The position numbers were made by a program, and so were the translations under genes. Of a stretch of DNA of 64,000 nt, positions 12,298-24,184 are shown in pieces; the first letter of the stretch is position 1, and each line of letters opens with the position of its first letter. The notes under the pieces are model-generated. The model made no database searches, was not told the origin of the DNA, and saw only the letters and a program-made list of their open reading frames with translations. This DNA comes from Linepithema humile (Eukaryota > Arthropoda > Insecta > Hymenoptera > Formicidae). Location: contig NC_090128.1 in NCBI RefSeq assembly GCF_040581485.1, positions 12,400,001 to 12,464,000 on the forward strand, given 5' to 3'.

Positions 12298-13728
12298 TTT
12301 CAATCGACTCGAAGTCCAATCGTCGGAAATTTCTGGCCGAAGCCGCGGGATCTCGTCGCTGTAATCGCGATTGAGTCGTTCGATGTCGATCGCCGTCTCG
12401 ATTTAAACCCCCCCCCCCCCCCCTAAAACCCGCGCTCGTCCTGGATAAGTATCGACGAGCGAATATTAAACGTTGTCCATGATAATCGTAAGGATTGTGT
12501 CCTCCCTTGGCGAAAGCGGCGGAACAATCGACTCGAGCGAGCGCGCGCCGAGAACGTAAGGAAGATTATTGCATGTTTGTGATTCTCGTGAGTGATTCAA
12601 GTGCACGATATTCCAAGATGTGTAACATAATAAATTTGTATCGTGGCACATAGGATAAAAAAAAAAAAAATAAGAAGGAATCTTCCCGCGTGAACTTATT
12701 AGATCGTCAATTACACCGGTGTAACACGTTATATTGGTTGATTAATAAAAAAGAAATCATTCCTGTCTCGAGAAATATATCACGTGGCCGTGTGTGAAAC
12801 CTCATCGGCCATCCAGCGAAGCGAATCGTACAAGATCGACGCACGGAGAATACCCGATTGGGAGAACAAACGGAATCGGTATTCTAAAACTACCATAAGA
12901 TCTTTAAGTACTACCACTGTAATTAAGATGGAAATTCAATTAAACAGAACGGGCGGGAAACCGATCCTACACGTGAATCGCTTTGGGTTGTTACTTTCCC
13001 AGGAATATTTTGCCAACGAAAGTTATACGCGACGATCGCTATGTCCATTAGAATCCATTAAGCTTCTGTTTCACTTGAGATGTAAATCATTTTTTTTTTT
13101 ACTGTTTGTCAAACGAGTAGCGTATAGTTTACATCTATTACTACGTCAAGTACATTACAGGTAAGTGGCTGTTAAATGTAACTGTAGTATCGAGTGTAGA
13201 GTTCACGGGATCCAATGTGTGTGTGTGCGCACACAAAATATTACAATGCAAAATACTGTAGACATTATGAATTTATTTCTTTTTTTGTCATGTTGGTGAA
13301 ATACTGTACATCGAGTTTTATTATTACCTAGTATTTGTTACAATTGTCTAAATATACAGACAGATGAGTTACAAATAAGCGCGCTAAAAACATCTATAAT
13401 TTATTACGAACTACAAATATATACTAAACATTGCTACACTCTGGAAGTTCAGTTTCGCATAATGACTAAATAGATTTACCCGTTTGCTTACATCAAATTA
13501 AATTTTTTTTTTTTTTTTTTTTTTTTTAAACTACTGGAATCTAATGCGTGAGAAATATCATTGTATTGTAAAAACATATAAATGGTAGTTTGCACTGTGA
13601 TGTATTTGTATTATCTAAATTCGTGTATGCCGATAATACTTGAAAGGGAAAATTAGATGCGAAAGGTAGTAAAAAATATCAAGATATCAATCCCATCCTT
13701 CTATCATTGAGTAAATAGCAATCAAGTC

Positions 13729-14026
13729 CCTCTAAAATTGACTCCGTTAAAATTGACTGTCCTTTTTATTGCAGATTAGTTACATAGTTAATCCTATCAA
13801 ATATAATAATCAAGTCTTTCTGTTTCTAATCAGCTAAAATTTTGTATAATTAGTACTCTTGTATTGCTTTCTCACTCTTATTAACGACGTGCGAAACATG
13901 CGAATGAAAATATCATTACATTTATTGATTAAAATGATATTTTTATTGCAGCATATATCATTCGAATAAAAATGCAAAAGTCTACGATAAAGGATCAGTT
14001 CGGTCCTGGTGAGTTAATTTTAGAGG
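13729..14026. repeat. 298-bp block bounded by 16-bp inverted repeats
   Basis: The left end cctctaaaattgactc (13729-13744) is the reverse complement, with one mismatch in 16, of gagttaattttagagg (14011-14026). The interior is AT-rich and has no open frame. AAGT occurs close to both outer sides, but not flush with both ends, so a target-site duplication is not proven. It could be a small non-autonomous DNA transposon. Confidence 0.35.
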
Positions 14027-14535
14027 AAGTTTGGCTCGTTTAACCGTCCAAATACACTTAAAATGTTCCTACAAGCATATCCGCGTACAGATTTGTCTTA
14101 TATAAGATAGCGACGATCAGTATACTGAAGCTAAGAGATTTGTGTAAACGTGGTCGGTAAACCGTTGATTATATCACACGACAAATCTAATCAACGAATT
14201 CGGTGGAATGCACAATGCTGCGTCCATATTGAAAATTGCCGAGATCGAGTTATACATTTCGTAACGTTTCATAGCGCATCCCAACGAGTTCGGTATAAAT
14301 AATTTATCACGGGCGAAACATATGGTCTCGTTGAAACGCGACAATTTCAACGGTTTTTTTTTTTTTTTTTTTTTTTTACGACATACAAGATTCTTGTCGA
14401 GTGTGAACAAAAATTACCTGCGTTGTAATACATGCTTTATCTGCCGCTGGAAGATCATCTTTCGCTACTCCAGTAACTCTTGCCGATCACCTCTGAGAAG
14501 AAATGATTTCTCGTTAGTTATCGAGATCGGCGGGA

Positions 14536-17500
14536 TTAATAGTCCCTCGAGTAGCATAGCGATTTACCGTTACGGTTGCTGACGGGGCTACGACTGCGCG
14601 AGTAGCTACGACTGTAGCTTCGCCGACTGCCACGGCCGTTGCGTTCTCTGCTGTGACTTCGACTTCTACTTCGCGAGTAGCTGCGATCTTTTCCATTACG
14701 GCCGCCGCCAGCGCCTCCACCGCCGCCACGCGACCGCCATCGATTTCTGCCTCCTGTCGATGTCAATCCAATCAATTTTATGCAATATATATAATATATA
14801 TGTACAAATATATGTACATAGTTATATCCAGTGCCGGATCTACACATAAGCTAGATAAGCTACAGCTTAGGGCCTCACATTATAAAGGGGCCTTCTTAGT
14901 ATAGAAAAGATTAAAAAAAATGTATTTTTTGTTAATAAGATGGGGGCCTCCTTAAGATCATAGCTTAGGGGCCACAAAATCGTACATCCAGCCCTGGTTA
15001 TATCATATATATTCTTTAATGATGATTTCAGAAATACCTCTGTGTCTACCATAACCACCGGCCTTGTTGTCCGCGAGTTCCAATAATTTTGGATTTATTA
15101 CTTGATTTGCCTCCTTCAATACTTGTATGAGATCGTTAGCCTTGTTGGCGTTGTTAGGCGTGAAGAAGGTGTACGCCGTGCCGGTTTTCTGTCGACGCCC
15201 GGTACGACCAATACGATGGACATAATCCTCAGAACAGGAGGGGTAGTCAAAATTGATGACAAACTTGACGTCTTCAACGTCTGAAATGAAGAGTTTGCAT
15301 TAGTCGGCCGGTCCTTCGCGAGATTTCTGGGTTGATTGAGGACAGACATGGGTTAAGATAGGTAATAGTGTCGCGAAGATAATGAAACGCCGCAAATCAT
15401 TACCGGACGACGTAAATTACGGAAAATCATAACGTTCAATACGCTCTCCAAGAAGCTACGTGATAATTCGTGCTCTATCGCGATGCTTTTTGTATTAATA
15501 ATAATAGAAAAATACTGGTTGTAAAGGATTCTATTGAAAGCAACGATTGCTTAATGTTTTTTTTTTACAATTTAATTGAGTAGAGAGTATTCTTTTATAT
15601 TTCTTCAGAGAGCGCTTAAGATCATACAGCACAAGACCATGAAAGAAAAACAAACCGTTGAACCAAGAACGATCCTGATCTTCCTTTTCTAAATATCGCG
15701 TTGACGTATGCTCGTATCTTATCATGAATTTTCCAGGAAAACAGGAAATGTATTTTTCCGATTCGAAATTTTTTTCAACGATATCTAGAAAAAGAGACCA
15801 GAATCGTGGCACAACAAGATCATGATACAGTAGTTAGTATGATGAGATGCGATTGATGTACGGTGTAATTGTCACGGGAATTAGAAGGACGAAGGATCAG
15901 AAAATGTACAAATTTAGAGGAACAGACTTGGGTAGATCAAAATGGAATGTGTGTGTGGGTGTTACGTTTTCGTATACACGTATACATAGGCAAATGAGCA
16001 ATTAGTTTGACAGATATCATATCTAACAAGAGGATTATACAGGCAGACGCATGTATTACATACATGTATTTATATATTATATATACGTGTATACGAACTC
16101 GTATTTGTGTGTATGTATGTGTATGAGTGTATGGTATGTCGATTAATTAAATTTGAACTATATAATACTAAAATATAAGGCAGTGGGCGAGTGTTTCGCT
16201 AGCAACGTACGGGCAGGGCCTGGCTATTTGCGCTCGCTCCAGCTACTGCCTCCGCCACTCTGTCGCTACAGGCGCAGGGCGCAGGGCGCGCTAACAGAGG
16301 CTCTGGCATATCTGCTATCACATGCCACCGCCTCAACGGACCAACGTTGTTGGTAGTCTGATTAGCTTGAGCGTGCCAGCGCAGGGGACTCTATTCTGGC
16401 AACAACGACCTGGCCAGCCAGCCCGGATGGCGTACAGCGCAGCGCAGTAGGACTGATATCCAGTATGTAGGTAGGTAGGTAAAGTAGTAGTAGTAGTAGT
16501 AGTAGAGTAGTAGTAGATCCCGATTTGGCCCGAGACTTGGCCCTTCACACGCGATTGACGGACGGACGGATAGAGGCACGGCGTCGCGGCCAGCGCAGAC
16601 AATGCAAACCAGTGCACCACCGAACAAAGAGCGGCGGCGGGCACCCCCGATATGCTTTGCATTACCCAGCGTGGGCCTGCGCGCAATGTGCCTCTGCAAT
16701 ACAAACAAAGATCCAACCGCGTTAGCTGTATGGTTACCTCCAGCCATCCTCCTGTTCAATATGCTCTTTTTTTTTTTTTTTTTTTTTTGCTTGCTTCTTT
16801 TGTGCCCTATTCCTCCTCTAGATCTCTTGACTTTCAACTTGCAACGCGTTAAAACTGTAATGTCCCGTTCGCAGAACACATCTGAACTTGAATATAATGT
16901 ATAATTAACAAGCATTGTATATAAGTGGTTTTGTATGTTAAATAAAACTTTTTAACTTGACATATTGAATTAAACCCCAAGGTTTGTTCTTACGCAACTT
17001 TGACGGAAGCATTTGGTTTCTTCTCCAGCATCGATACACGCGACTCTAATATCATTAAAGGCTATACAAGATTAACTCACTTTTACATATTCCAGCTTAC
17101 AGAGCACAAAATTATACTCATAAAGATTCTTTAAAGTTTTGAAAATTAAACTGCATGTAAAACTGCACTATACTTTTCTGCTCAGGCTTTTAACGGAACA
17201 TTACATTGCGGAATTAAAATTTGCAGAACTTTCGGTCAGAATAGAGCATTGTAAAAAAAAAAAATTTATAATTTTGGGGAAAAATTAATACCGTGAATAT
17301 TAATCAGTTTGTTTTCTGTGTTGCAGGAAAAAAACTGATAATACAACGTTGCGTTATGATGTAATGGAAAACTTTTAATTACTTACCAAGACCGCGTGCG
17401 GCAACATCGGTAGCAACAAGGATTGGTGCTTTGCCAGATCTGAAATCTACAAAGTTTACATAAACGTATGTATATATATTTGCATATTTCATCAAAATGT

Positions 17501-19274
17501 TTTAAATTTTATTACAATTTATACATACATACCTTGTAAAACCCAATCTCTTTCTTGCTGCGTCTTGTCACCATGAATACAAACTGCTGGCCAACCGTCA
17601 CGTTTCATTTTCCTCGTTATCTCGTCCACTCTACGCTTTGTTTCGATAAATACTATGGTTTTATTCTCAGTTTCTGCCATTATTTCTTTCAATAGAGTAC
17701 TTAATCTATAAAAATTTGATGCATTAATATTTTTTTCAGAACTGCTAATAATCCTCTGCTAGATAGATAGAAGCGTTTCTGCTAGATAGATAATAAAATT
17801 GTTAATAATTGCTAATACTAAAATGAAAGTAAAATCGATCAAAATTGCTATACTCACTTAGTTTCTTTTTCATAGTCCTGACATACATCAATTATTTGCA
17901 ATATATTATGATTTGCTGCGAGTTGCAAAGAACCAACATTGATTTGAGCATAATCTTTAAGGAAATCTTCAGCTAAATTTTTCACTTCTTTAGGCCACGT
18001 GGCCGACCACATCAATGTCTGTCTGTCTGGTCTAATTTGTTCTATAATCTTCCTAATTTGAGGCTCAAATCCCATGTCCAACATTCTGTCAGCTTCGTCT
18101 AACACCAAATATGTACATCTTTTCAGATTTGTCTTTCCGGATTCGAGAAAATCTAGCAGTCTACCAGGGGTAGCAATGACTATTTCCACGCCACCATCCA
18201 GATCTCTAGCTTGGGCACCTTTTGGCGCGCCACCATACAGGCAAGTATTTCTGATCCCTGACGAATGACCGAAATCATCAGCGACTTGTTGAATTTGCTG
18301 GGCGAGTTCTCGCGTAGGCGCTAATACTAATGCAACAGGTCCGTCTTTACGACTCAATTTCGGCTGGCTGTTGATATGAACTATTGCAGGCAATATATAA
18401 GATAAAGTTTTCCCAGACCCTGTTGATGCAATGCCCACCATATCCCGACCGCTTAACGCAATAGGCCATCCTTGGGCTTGGATTGACGTAGGTTCGCTAA
18501 AACCTTGTCTTCTAAAATGTAAGATACAAATAAATTAGAAAATTGTACTATTAGAATAAATATTAGAGTAATATCTGCTGCTTACTTGATCTCTTTCAAG
18601 ACATAATCCGGGAAACCTGCCTCGTCAAAATCGAAAACAGGATTGGGTATACTTTTACCCCTTAGTGTGATTTCCTTTTCCACTCTGTATTGTTCAACAA
18701 CGCGTGGATCCCGGTTTTGAACTGCGTCATGAGGGATGTAAAAGTCCTTCTTGAAGGGTTCCAACCGGCTAAGATCCCATCGTGGTTTCCTTAAATTCGC
18801 ACCAGGTTGCCCACGACTGCTGCGACTGCTGGAGGGTCTGTCGCGTCCTCCGCTGCCACCCCAGCTTCTCCTATCTCGTGGTGAACGACTCCGCGAGCGT
18901 GTACGCGATCTACGTCGCCTGTCTCTATCGCGACTACGACTGGAACAAGTAAATGTAATTGTAAATGTAATTAACTCAAATTTTACTTCTTTTATGACTA
19001 TTAGAGAAAGTAAACTGAAAGTTTTGCCACAAAAGGCATACATCGTGTAGCAAGCACGCATCACTTTATTCGCAAACAGATATAAAATCGTGGAAAAATT
19101 GCTTGTTAAAGAATTCCAAAAAATATTGTAATAAAAACAAGCTTGCATACTGCAAGTGGTTTTTAATCGTGCAAGTGTTGAAAATAAGTAGCGCCCTCGA
19201 TGATTCGTCGCCTATTTCATATATATTCCTCACTGCAATCACTTTCAATCTACTCACCTTCTGTAACGACCCAT
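14536..19274 (-). CDS. DEAD-box RNA helicase, DDX5/DDX17 (p68) family
   Basis: ATP-dependent RNA helicase of the p68/p72 family (Rm62 group in flies), acting in splicing, transcription and small-RNA pathways in the nucleus. Exons on the minus strand: 19274-19258, 18939-18586, 18511-17858, 17705-17533, 17446-17387, 15280-15038 and 14753-14536. They join in frame to 572 residues. An N-terminal Arg/Ser-rich segment follows MGRYR. The Q-motif region is GFSEPTSIQAQGWP, motif I is ASTGSGKT, Ia is PTRELAQQ, motif II is DEAD in VLDEADRMLDMGFEPQ, III is SAT, IV is IVFIETKR, V is VATDVAARGLDVEDV and VI is HRIGRTGR. The C-terminus is Gly-rich then Arg/Ser-rich and ends SRDY. The 2.1-kb intron 15281-17386 splits motif V between GL and DVEDV. 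The family is certain; which insect p68 paralogue this is cannot be decided here. Confidence 0.95.
14829..14996. mobile_element. Short hAT-like MITE with 8-bp target-site duplication
   Basis: A 168-bp element lies in the last intron of the helicase. It is flanked by a perfect 8-bp direct repeat gttatatc at 14821-14828 and 14997-15004. Its ends, cagtgccggat and the reverse complement cagggctggat, agree at 9 of 11 positions. Inside is a subterminal inverted motif (agcttagggcc on the left, a related ggccccta/agct version on the right). An 8-bp duplication and CAGNG-type ends are hallmarks of hAT transposons. There is no transposase, so it is non-autonomous. Confidence 0.8.
15281..17386 (-). other. 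Large helicase intron with simple repeats
   Basis: This intron separates helicase exons 5 and 6. It contains alternating TA/TG sequence near 16060-16140, a GC-rich patch at about 16195-16460, a (TAG)n microsatellite near 16482-16516 and a T run at 16767-16788. No alternative coding exon could be supported. Confidence 0.6.
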
Positions 19275-20650
19275 ATTTAAAATTTCTTCGTATGAATTCT
19301 TCGATTTGTTATTAAATACTATTATCGGAATATAAATAGTTGACGATAGTTCACATACGGAACTCGAGTTGAACGCGAATTCGACTGAATCCGATTAAAT
19401 GACGCAGAAGGGAAGAGCGACGCCATAAACGCACTATTTAACGCAGACGAGCTTGTGCATATAAATCTCTCTCTTTTTTTCTCGCAGATTGATTGGCTGT
19501 TGTATTGCATTCAGCGCCAATCAGAATTGATTGCAATTTGTCCTCGTTGGCCATTCTAACGTTGCATAGAAATACACTATTAAGCAATTTTTTTATCGAC
19601 CAAGCAACGGTTTATCGAGTGTCGGTATTTCCGGAGCACTTTTCGACTGCATCTGCGCAATAAAGGTGCGCAAGTGTAACGCGCATACACACACACACAC
19701 TACATACACACATGCACCATGGCGCGCTCCGCGTGACGCATACACAAAGGCGGACACATTCGTACAGATATCGCAGAGCTGCGAACGAGGAAGGGATTCT
19801 CCGCTAGCCAGTGAACCATTTTTCTGTCGTCAAACGGATCAAGCTTTTTGTGAGACTTGGATCGATCACAAAAAGCGGGATTCGCTTTTCGCATAGGAAT
19901 TGGCCTGTCGTGGAGCCAGCTGAACTATTATACGTAGCACGTCTCCCCCGAAAAACTGTAAGTGAAGACGCGTGTTTCGTTCACTCCGGCTTCGCGGATC
20001 GAACCGCACAGCGGACGATGTGTTATGCCGGTCGGCGACGGCGGCGACGGCTTCGGTATGTGCTGTGTTTGCTGTCGCCGCGGCACAGCATCGGATTTAT
20101 ATCGTACATTCATTTTTCGAACAACGACAACTCGTTGCCGGTCTCGACCCCGGCGAATGTCACGCGCATTTTCCCTCGCGACATTATATTATGCTCCAAT
20201 CGATGGATTCTATAACAATCATGGCGGCCATGCCGGTCTTCTCACGATTTTATTATATCGTTTATTGCCTCAATGAGACGTTATTTCGTCGCGTTTAACA
20301 TAGATGAACATCTCACTTCGACTTCTTTGTCGTTGGAACGTTAACTCCGGTTTACTGATGTAATGTTATTATTTTTTTATAACGATTGGAACTCGGAACA
20401 AGCGTCGTGATTTTGATACGTACGGCATATATATGATTATAATACAGATAAGGACGGACAAGGATAAAGTTTATTGGATATTTGAACGTTATTTTTACAT
20501 ATTTAAATTGTTAGATGATATCAGAATGATAGAAAGTTGTTGAATTTAATGCTTTATTTACGTGAGATTTTGTACGTTTCATTTTTAATTTTTAAACATT
20601 GAAAAAAAGATTAAAACAGGCATTAATATCTACAATTTCAGATCTTTACA
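19275..20650. promoter_or_regulatory. Shared divergent promoter region of the helicase and loquacious
   Basis: The helicase ATG (19274, minus) and the loqs ATG (20651, plus) point away from each other across 1.4 kb. CCAAT/ATTGG-type motifs lie at about 19491-19527 (attggctg, ccaatcag). The loqs ATG sits nine bases after an acceptor (tttcag at 20641), so loqs has a noncoding first exon upstream; a good donor ACT|GTAAGT at 19957/19958 is a candidate. Transcription starts were not located. Confidence 0.5.
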
Positions 20651-23600
20651 ATGGAGGAAATGCATCAACCACAGCAGGTTGGGCCTAACATGATGGCTGG
20701 CGTGGGTGGCGTTCCTAATCATTCAAACAATGTGAATCGTCGTAATAGAGTTCGCGTAACATTACATACGATGATGTTAGAGAAACTACCATTACACGAG
20801 GCAGCGCGGTTGGAAATGAAGGCGCTACCCAGCAAGACACCTGTCTCTGTTCTTCAAGAATTACTTTCTCGTAGAGGCACAATACCGAAGTATGAACTGG
20901 TCCAAATCGAGGGAGCTATCCATGAGCCTACTTTTCGATATAGAGTCACCGTTGCTGATGTTGTTGGTACGTATATTTGTTGTACATTTATTTTAGCTGG
21001 CAACAGGGAGCATATTAATTGATAAGTGCATGACTATTCAGAAGCAGATCCAATTGTTTCAGCAATGGGAACTGGCAGGTCCAAGAAGGAAGCAAAACAC
21101 GCCGCCGCAAAAGCTGTACTCGATAAATTAATCGGAGTTAATACCGAATCTGCAGAATCTCCACTTCCAAATAGTTTACCTGAGTAAGTATATCGCTTGT
21201 CGCGAGTTAAACTTCTACATTCAAAGTACTTGAAATTAAATTATTCAATAATGTGCTTTTACGTAGCTCCCAAAATTTACAAGAACTGCAGTCGTATGGG
21301 GAAGAGAAGGTAGTAAACAACCCAATTGGAGCCTTACAAGAAATGTGTATGTCGCGTCATTGGCCACCGCCAAAATACACAATGGAAGGTGAAGAAGGTT
21401 TACCTCATGAAAGGCAATTCACTATTGTTTGTACAATCCTAAAATATCGCGAGATCGGCCAGGGAAAGAGTAAAAAGGTCGCCAAGAGACATGCTGCTCA
21501 CAAGATGTGGCAAGCTTTGCATGACATGAACAATCAAGCTCCTTCTGTGGACGAGGATGAGGTAAGAACTTGTCTTCTCATTTTGTTGATTGTTGTTAGA
21601 AAATGGATATTTCGTTATATATTGTATATTTAACATTTATTACTGTCGCTGTTTTAAAAATTTGTACATTTCAATTCCTTGCGGTAACGCGTTTAGTTAT
21701 GGATGTCCCTAAAAATATTTTGGAGCTAATAACGTAATAACGTACATTGTCTTAAAAAATTCATGGATTTTGCTAAAAAAAAAGTAGGACGCGACATGCA
21801 ACCGAAAGGATGATACAAATTTTACGACAGTTATGAAATATACAATAGAAAAGAATTAACGGCATTGATTGGTGGTGGTATTTAGTTTACATGTATATAT
21901 ATATATATGTGTTAGAATACCTGATATGTATGCGTGTTTGTTGTGTGTATGCACACACACCCGCGTGTATGTATGTGTGTATATGGGTGCGTGTATTTAG
22001 AGAAGTGGAAGTGATTTTGGCTTTAACGCCATTCGGTAACATTGTGAGCTATCTTTCCGATCTGTTTAAATCTATAACGGACCATTATTTGGGTAATATG
22101 TATCATATTTCAATGTGCGACTAACGTGTATTTGTATATTTTATTTTGAAAGTAATCACGCTTGGGTCATATCCACTTCATTTAAGTTTTTATGTAAACG
22201 TGAAGTAGCTATTAATGAAGCATTCTTTGTCACTTATATGCTTAACAAAGAGTTTTACATGTATATTAATTGTCCATTATAGATTGTGCAAAGAAATACA
22301 AACGTGAGCGCCCGTTATGCCGATCTGAAAGGTAGCAAAATCTCGACACTGTCAACAGTGCATAGTGTCCAAGTTTCGAAATTTCACAAGAGTCTCAAGT
22401 CATCCACAGGTGTTAAGCTTTTTCAACTGCAGGTTTGTATTCAGATTTGATGAGTAGAAGAATTAACGTTCCGATATATGCTCTTTTGTTTTCTCTACAA
22501 GAAAAAGTGTTCATTAATATGCAAAACGTTCATATCTGTAAATTAGAATTATCTGCAAATTATTCTGATTTTGTTGCAGAATACTTGTTTCAATGACGGG
22601 GATGTAAATTTGGTACAATTCTTACAAGAAATTGCGTCAGAGCAGCAGTTCGAAGTAACTTATGTTGATATTGAAGAAAAATCTATCAGTGGTAAGTTCA
22701 AAATATATAAGAAAGGTTTTATTCGCTTATAGACAAAATCACAAATTTTCTTATTATATTATATTACATTTATCATCCAGTAAGTACAATATCAACGGCC
22801 ACATCATCTTCATTAGTAGGAATATCCTCTCGGATCTGTTCCTTAAATCCTATTGCAATTAGATATGGCCTTGTGTTTTGTTTTTGAAAACACCTTTTTA
22901 AATATTTATCATAATATCCCATTCCATGTCCCAAACGTTTTCCTAATAAGTAATAAAATAATAATGAAAAAAAAATGATAATAAAAGATGCAATTTATTT
23001 ATTTTTATTTATATAAATTTTTATAAGATGTTAATATTCAGCAAAACTTACCATTTCTAGTGAAAGCAACACCTGGCAAAATTATTAAATCTAATCCATC
23101 TAAAATAAAATTTACGGAATTTATTATTAATTAATAAATGTTAGAAATAAGCTTAATTAAAATTTATTATCTGATATCGTTAGGCTTTATCTGTTTTACC
23201 TGTTTCTAATGCATTTTCACGACAGTCAACAATATTTGGCTGTTTAATATTCCATTTCGTTAGTGGCAATGTCTCATAATCTTCTATTGACTTCAATTTT
23301 ACCATCTCCATATTTTTTCCACGATATTGTGGTACAAATGCTTCCTTTCCCATATCAAAAATATGTTTTAAAATAGGTACAGTATCGATTTCATCTTTTG
23401 TACTCAGATATAACGAAACTCTTTTGCTCTCTTGATATTGTTTCAATGCGCATAGCTGTAAAGTAATGCGATAATAATTTGATAAAATTGTATACATTGT
23501 GAACATTACAATTCCATTTAGCATGCTGTTTCATTAGAACATAACCTCTTCAAGCAGATTCAAGTAGATTGTTGATTTATATATCTTTCCCAGGCTCACC

Positions 23601-24184
23601 TTTCTAAACACATTTGCGGACTGTTCTCTTTTTTCTTCCGAATTAACGTTTATAAGAATATCCTTGATTTCTTTTCTCAAAACACTTTTAGCTGATGTTA
23701 AAGCTGCCATATTGTTACTTGTACCACTGCTTATAGATTGCTTATACATCGCTTATAGGCAATATTTCGCGCCAAGTACGTCCGTATTTATATTTTTTAT
23801 TTGGCTATACTGTACTAAACACCACAACATCATGAGAAACGTTTACTGATATACGTATGAGATATCTATGACCTTTGATATCATATTATCATGAATCGTG
23901 ACGCAAATAACTTTTTATAGAAATTTAGTTTAAAATTTTATCAAGATTGTCTCTAATATTAATGTCGTATATATGCTAAAAAATAAAATTGATTTTATTT
24001 CATTCATAATGTTGTAGTTCTAAATATTGTATTGCTTTATTTGACAGGTAAATTCCAGTGCCTTGTGCAACTGTCTACACTGCCAGTGGCAGTTTGCTAT
24101 GGTTGCGGTGTGACTAGTAAAGACGCTCAAGCCAGTGCTGCTCAAAATGCTCTGGAATATCTCAAAATCATGACCAAGAAGTGA
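20651..24184 (+). CDS. loqs: Loquacious: dsRNA-binding partner of Dicer
   Basis: Three-dsRBD protein of the TRBP/Loquacious family. It partners Dicer in cytoplasmic pre-miRNA and siRNA processing. Exons: 20651-20966, 21063-21183, 21267-21561, 22283-22432, 22580-22691 and 24048-24184, giving 376 residues. dsRBD1 runs from about residue 40 with TPVSVLQELLSRRG, YELVQIEGAIHEPTFRYRV and GRSKKEAKHAAAKAVLDKLIG. dsRBD2 has NPIGALQEMCMSRHWPPPKY and GKSKKVAKRHAAHKMWQ. The third, Dicer-binding dsRBD has VNLVQFLQEIASEQQFEVTY, CLVQLSTLPVAVCYG and QNALEYLKIMTKK just before UGA. The match to the fly Loqs-PB-type C-terminus is close. An alternative acceptor at 21041 would insert seven residues (EADPIVS) in frame into dsRBD1. 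The last intron contains MTHFS on the other strand. Confidence 0.95.
22773..23710 (-). CDS. Mthfs: 5-formyltetrahydrofolate cyclo-ligase, nested in loqs intron
   Basis: Converts 5-formyl-tetrahydrofolate to 5,10-methenyl-tetrahydrofolate with ATP in one-carbon metabolism. Minus-strand exons 23710-23600, 23455-23200, 23099-23052 and 22942-22773 join to 194 residues, close to the usual eukaryotic length. Matching features: an N-terminal SAKSVLRKEIKDIL, the SLYLSTKDEIDT segment, the VPQYRGKNMEMVK segment, WNIKQP, LDLIILPGVAFTRNGKRLGH and GMGYYDKYL, the nucleotide/substrate signature of the family. An in-frame ATG 13 codons upstream (23749) could add a short leader; I chose 23710 because it matches the family N-terminus. 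The whole gene lies inside the loqs intron 22692-24047 in opposite orientation. Confidence 0.93.

Larger units (their letters stand above)
7037..14535. other. 7.5-kb stretch without a supported gene
   Basis: Probably 3' untranslated sequence and intergenic DNA of GluCl (+), and 3' flank of the helicase (-). Open frames here are short and show no family resemblance. Visible structure: CA repeats at 7857-7872 and 12010-12039, a purine tract near 8761-8803, a C run at 12408-12423, a long T run at 13503-13527, overlapping inverted repeats at 12192-12297, and a 298-bp inverted-repeat-bounded block at 13729-14026. Confidence 0.5.

Noticed and set aside
12784..13164. 126-codon plus-strand open frame
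   Set aside because: AT-rich, with no motif, no splice context and no homology that I recognise.
20000..20298. Overlapping open frames upstream of loqs
   Set aside because: They lie in the presumed loqs first intron or leader and do not join the loqs frame in a supported way.
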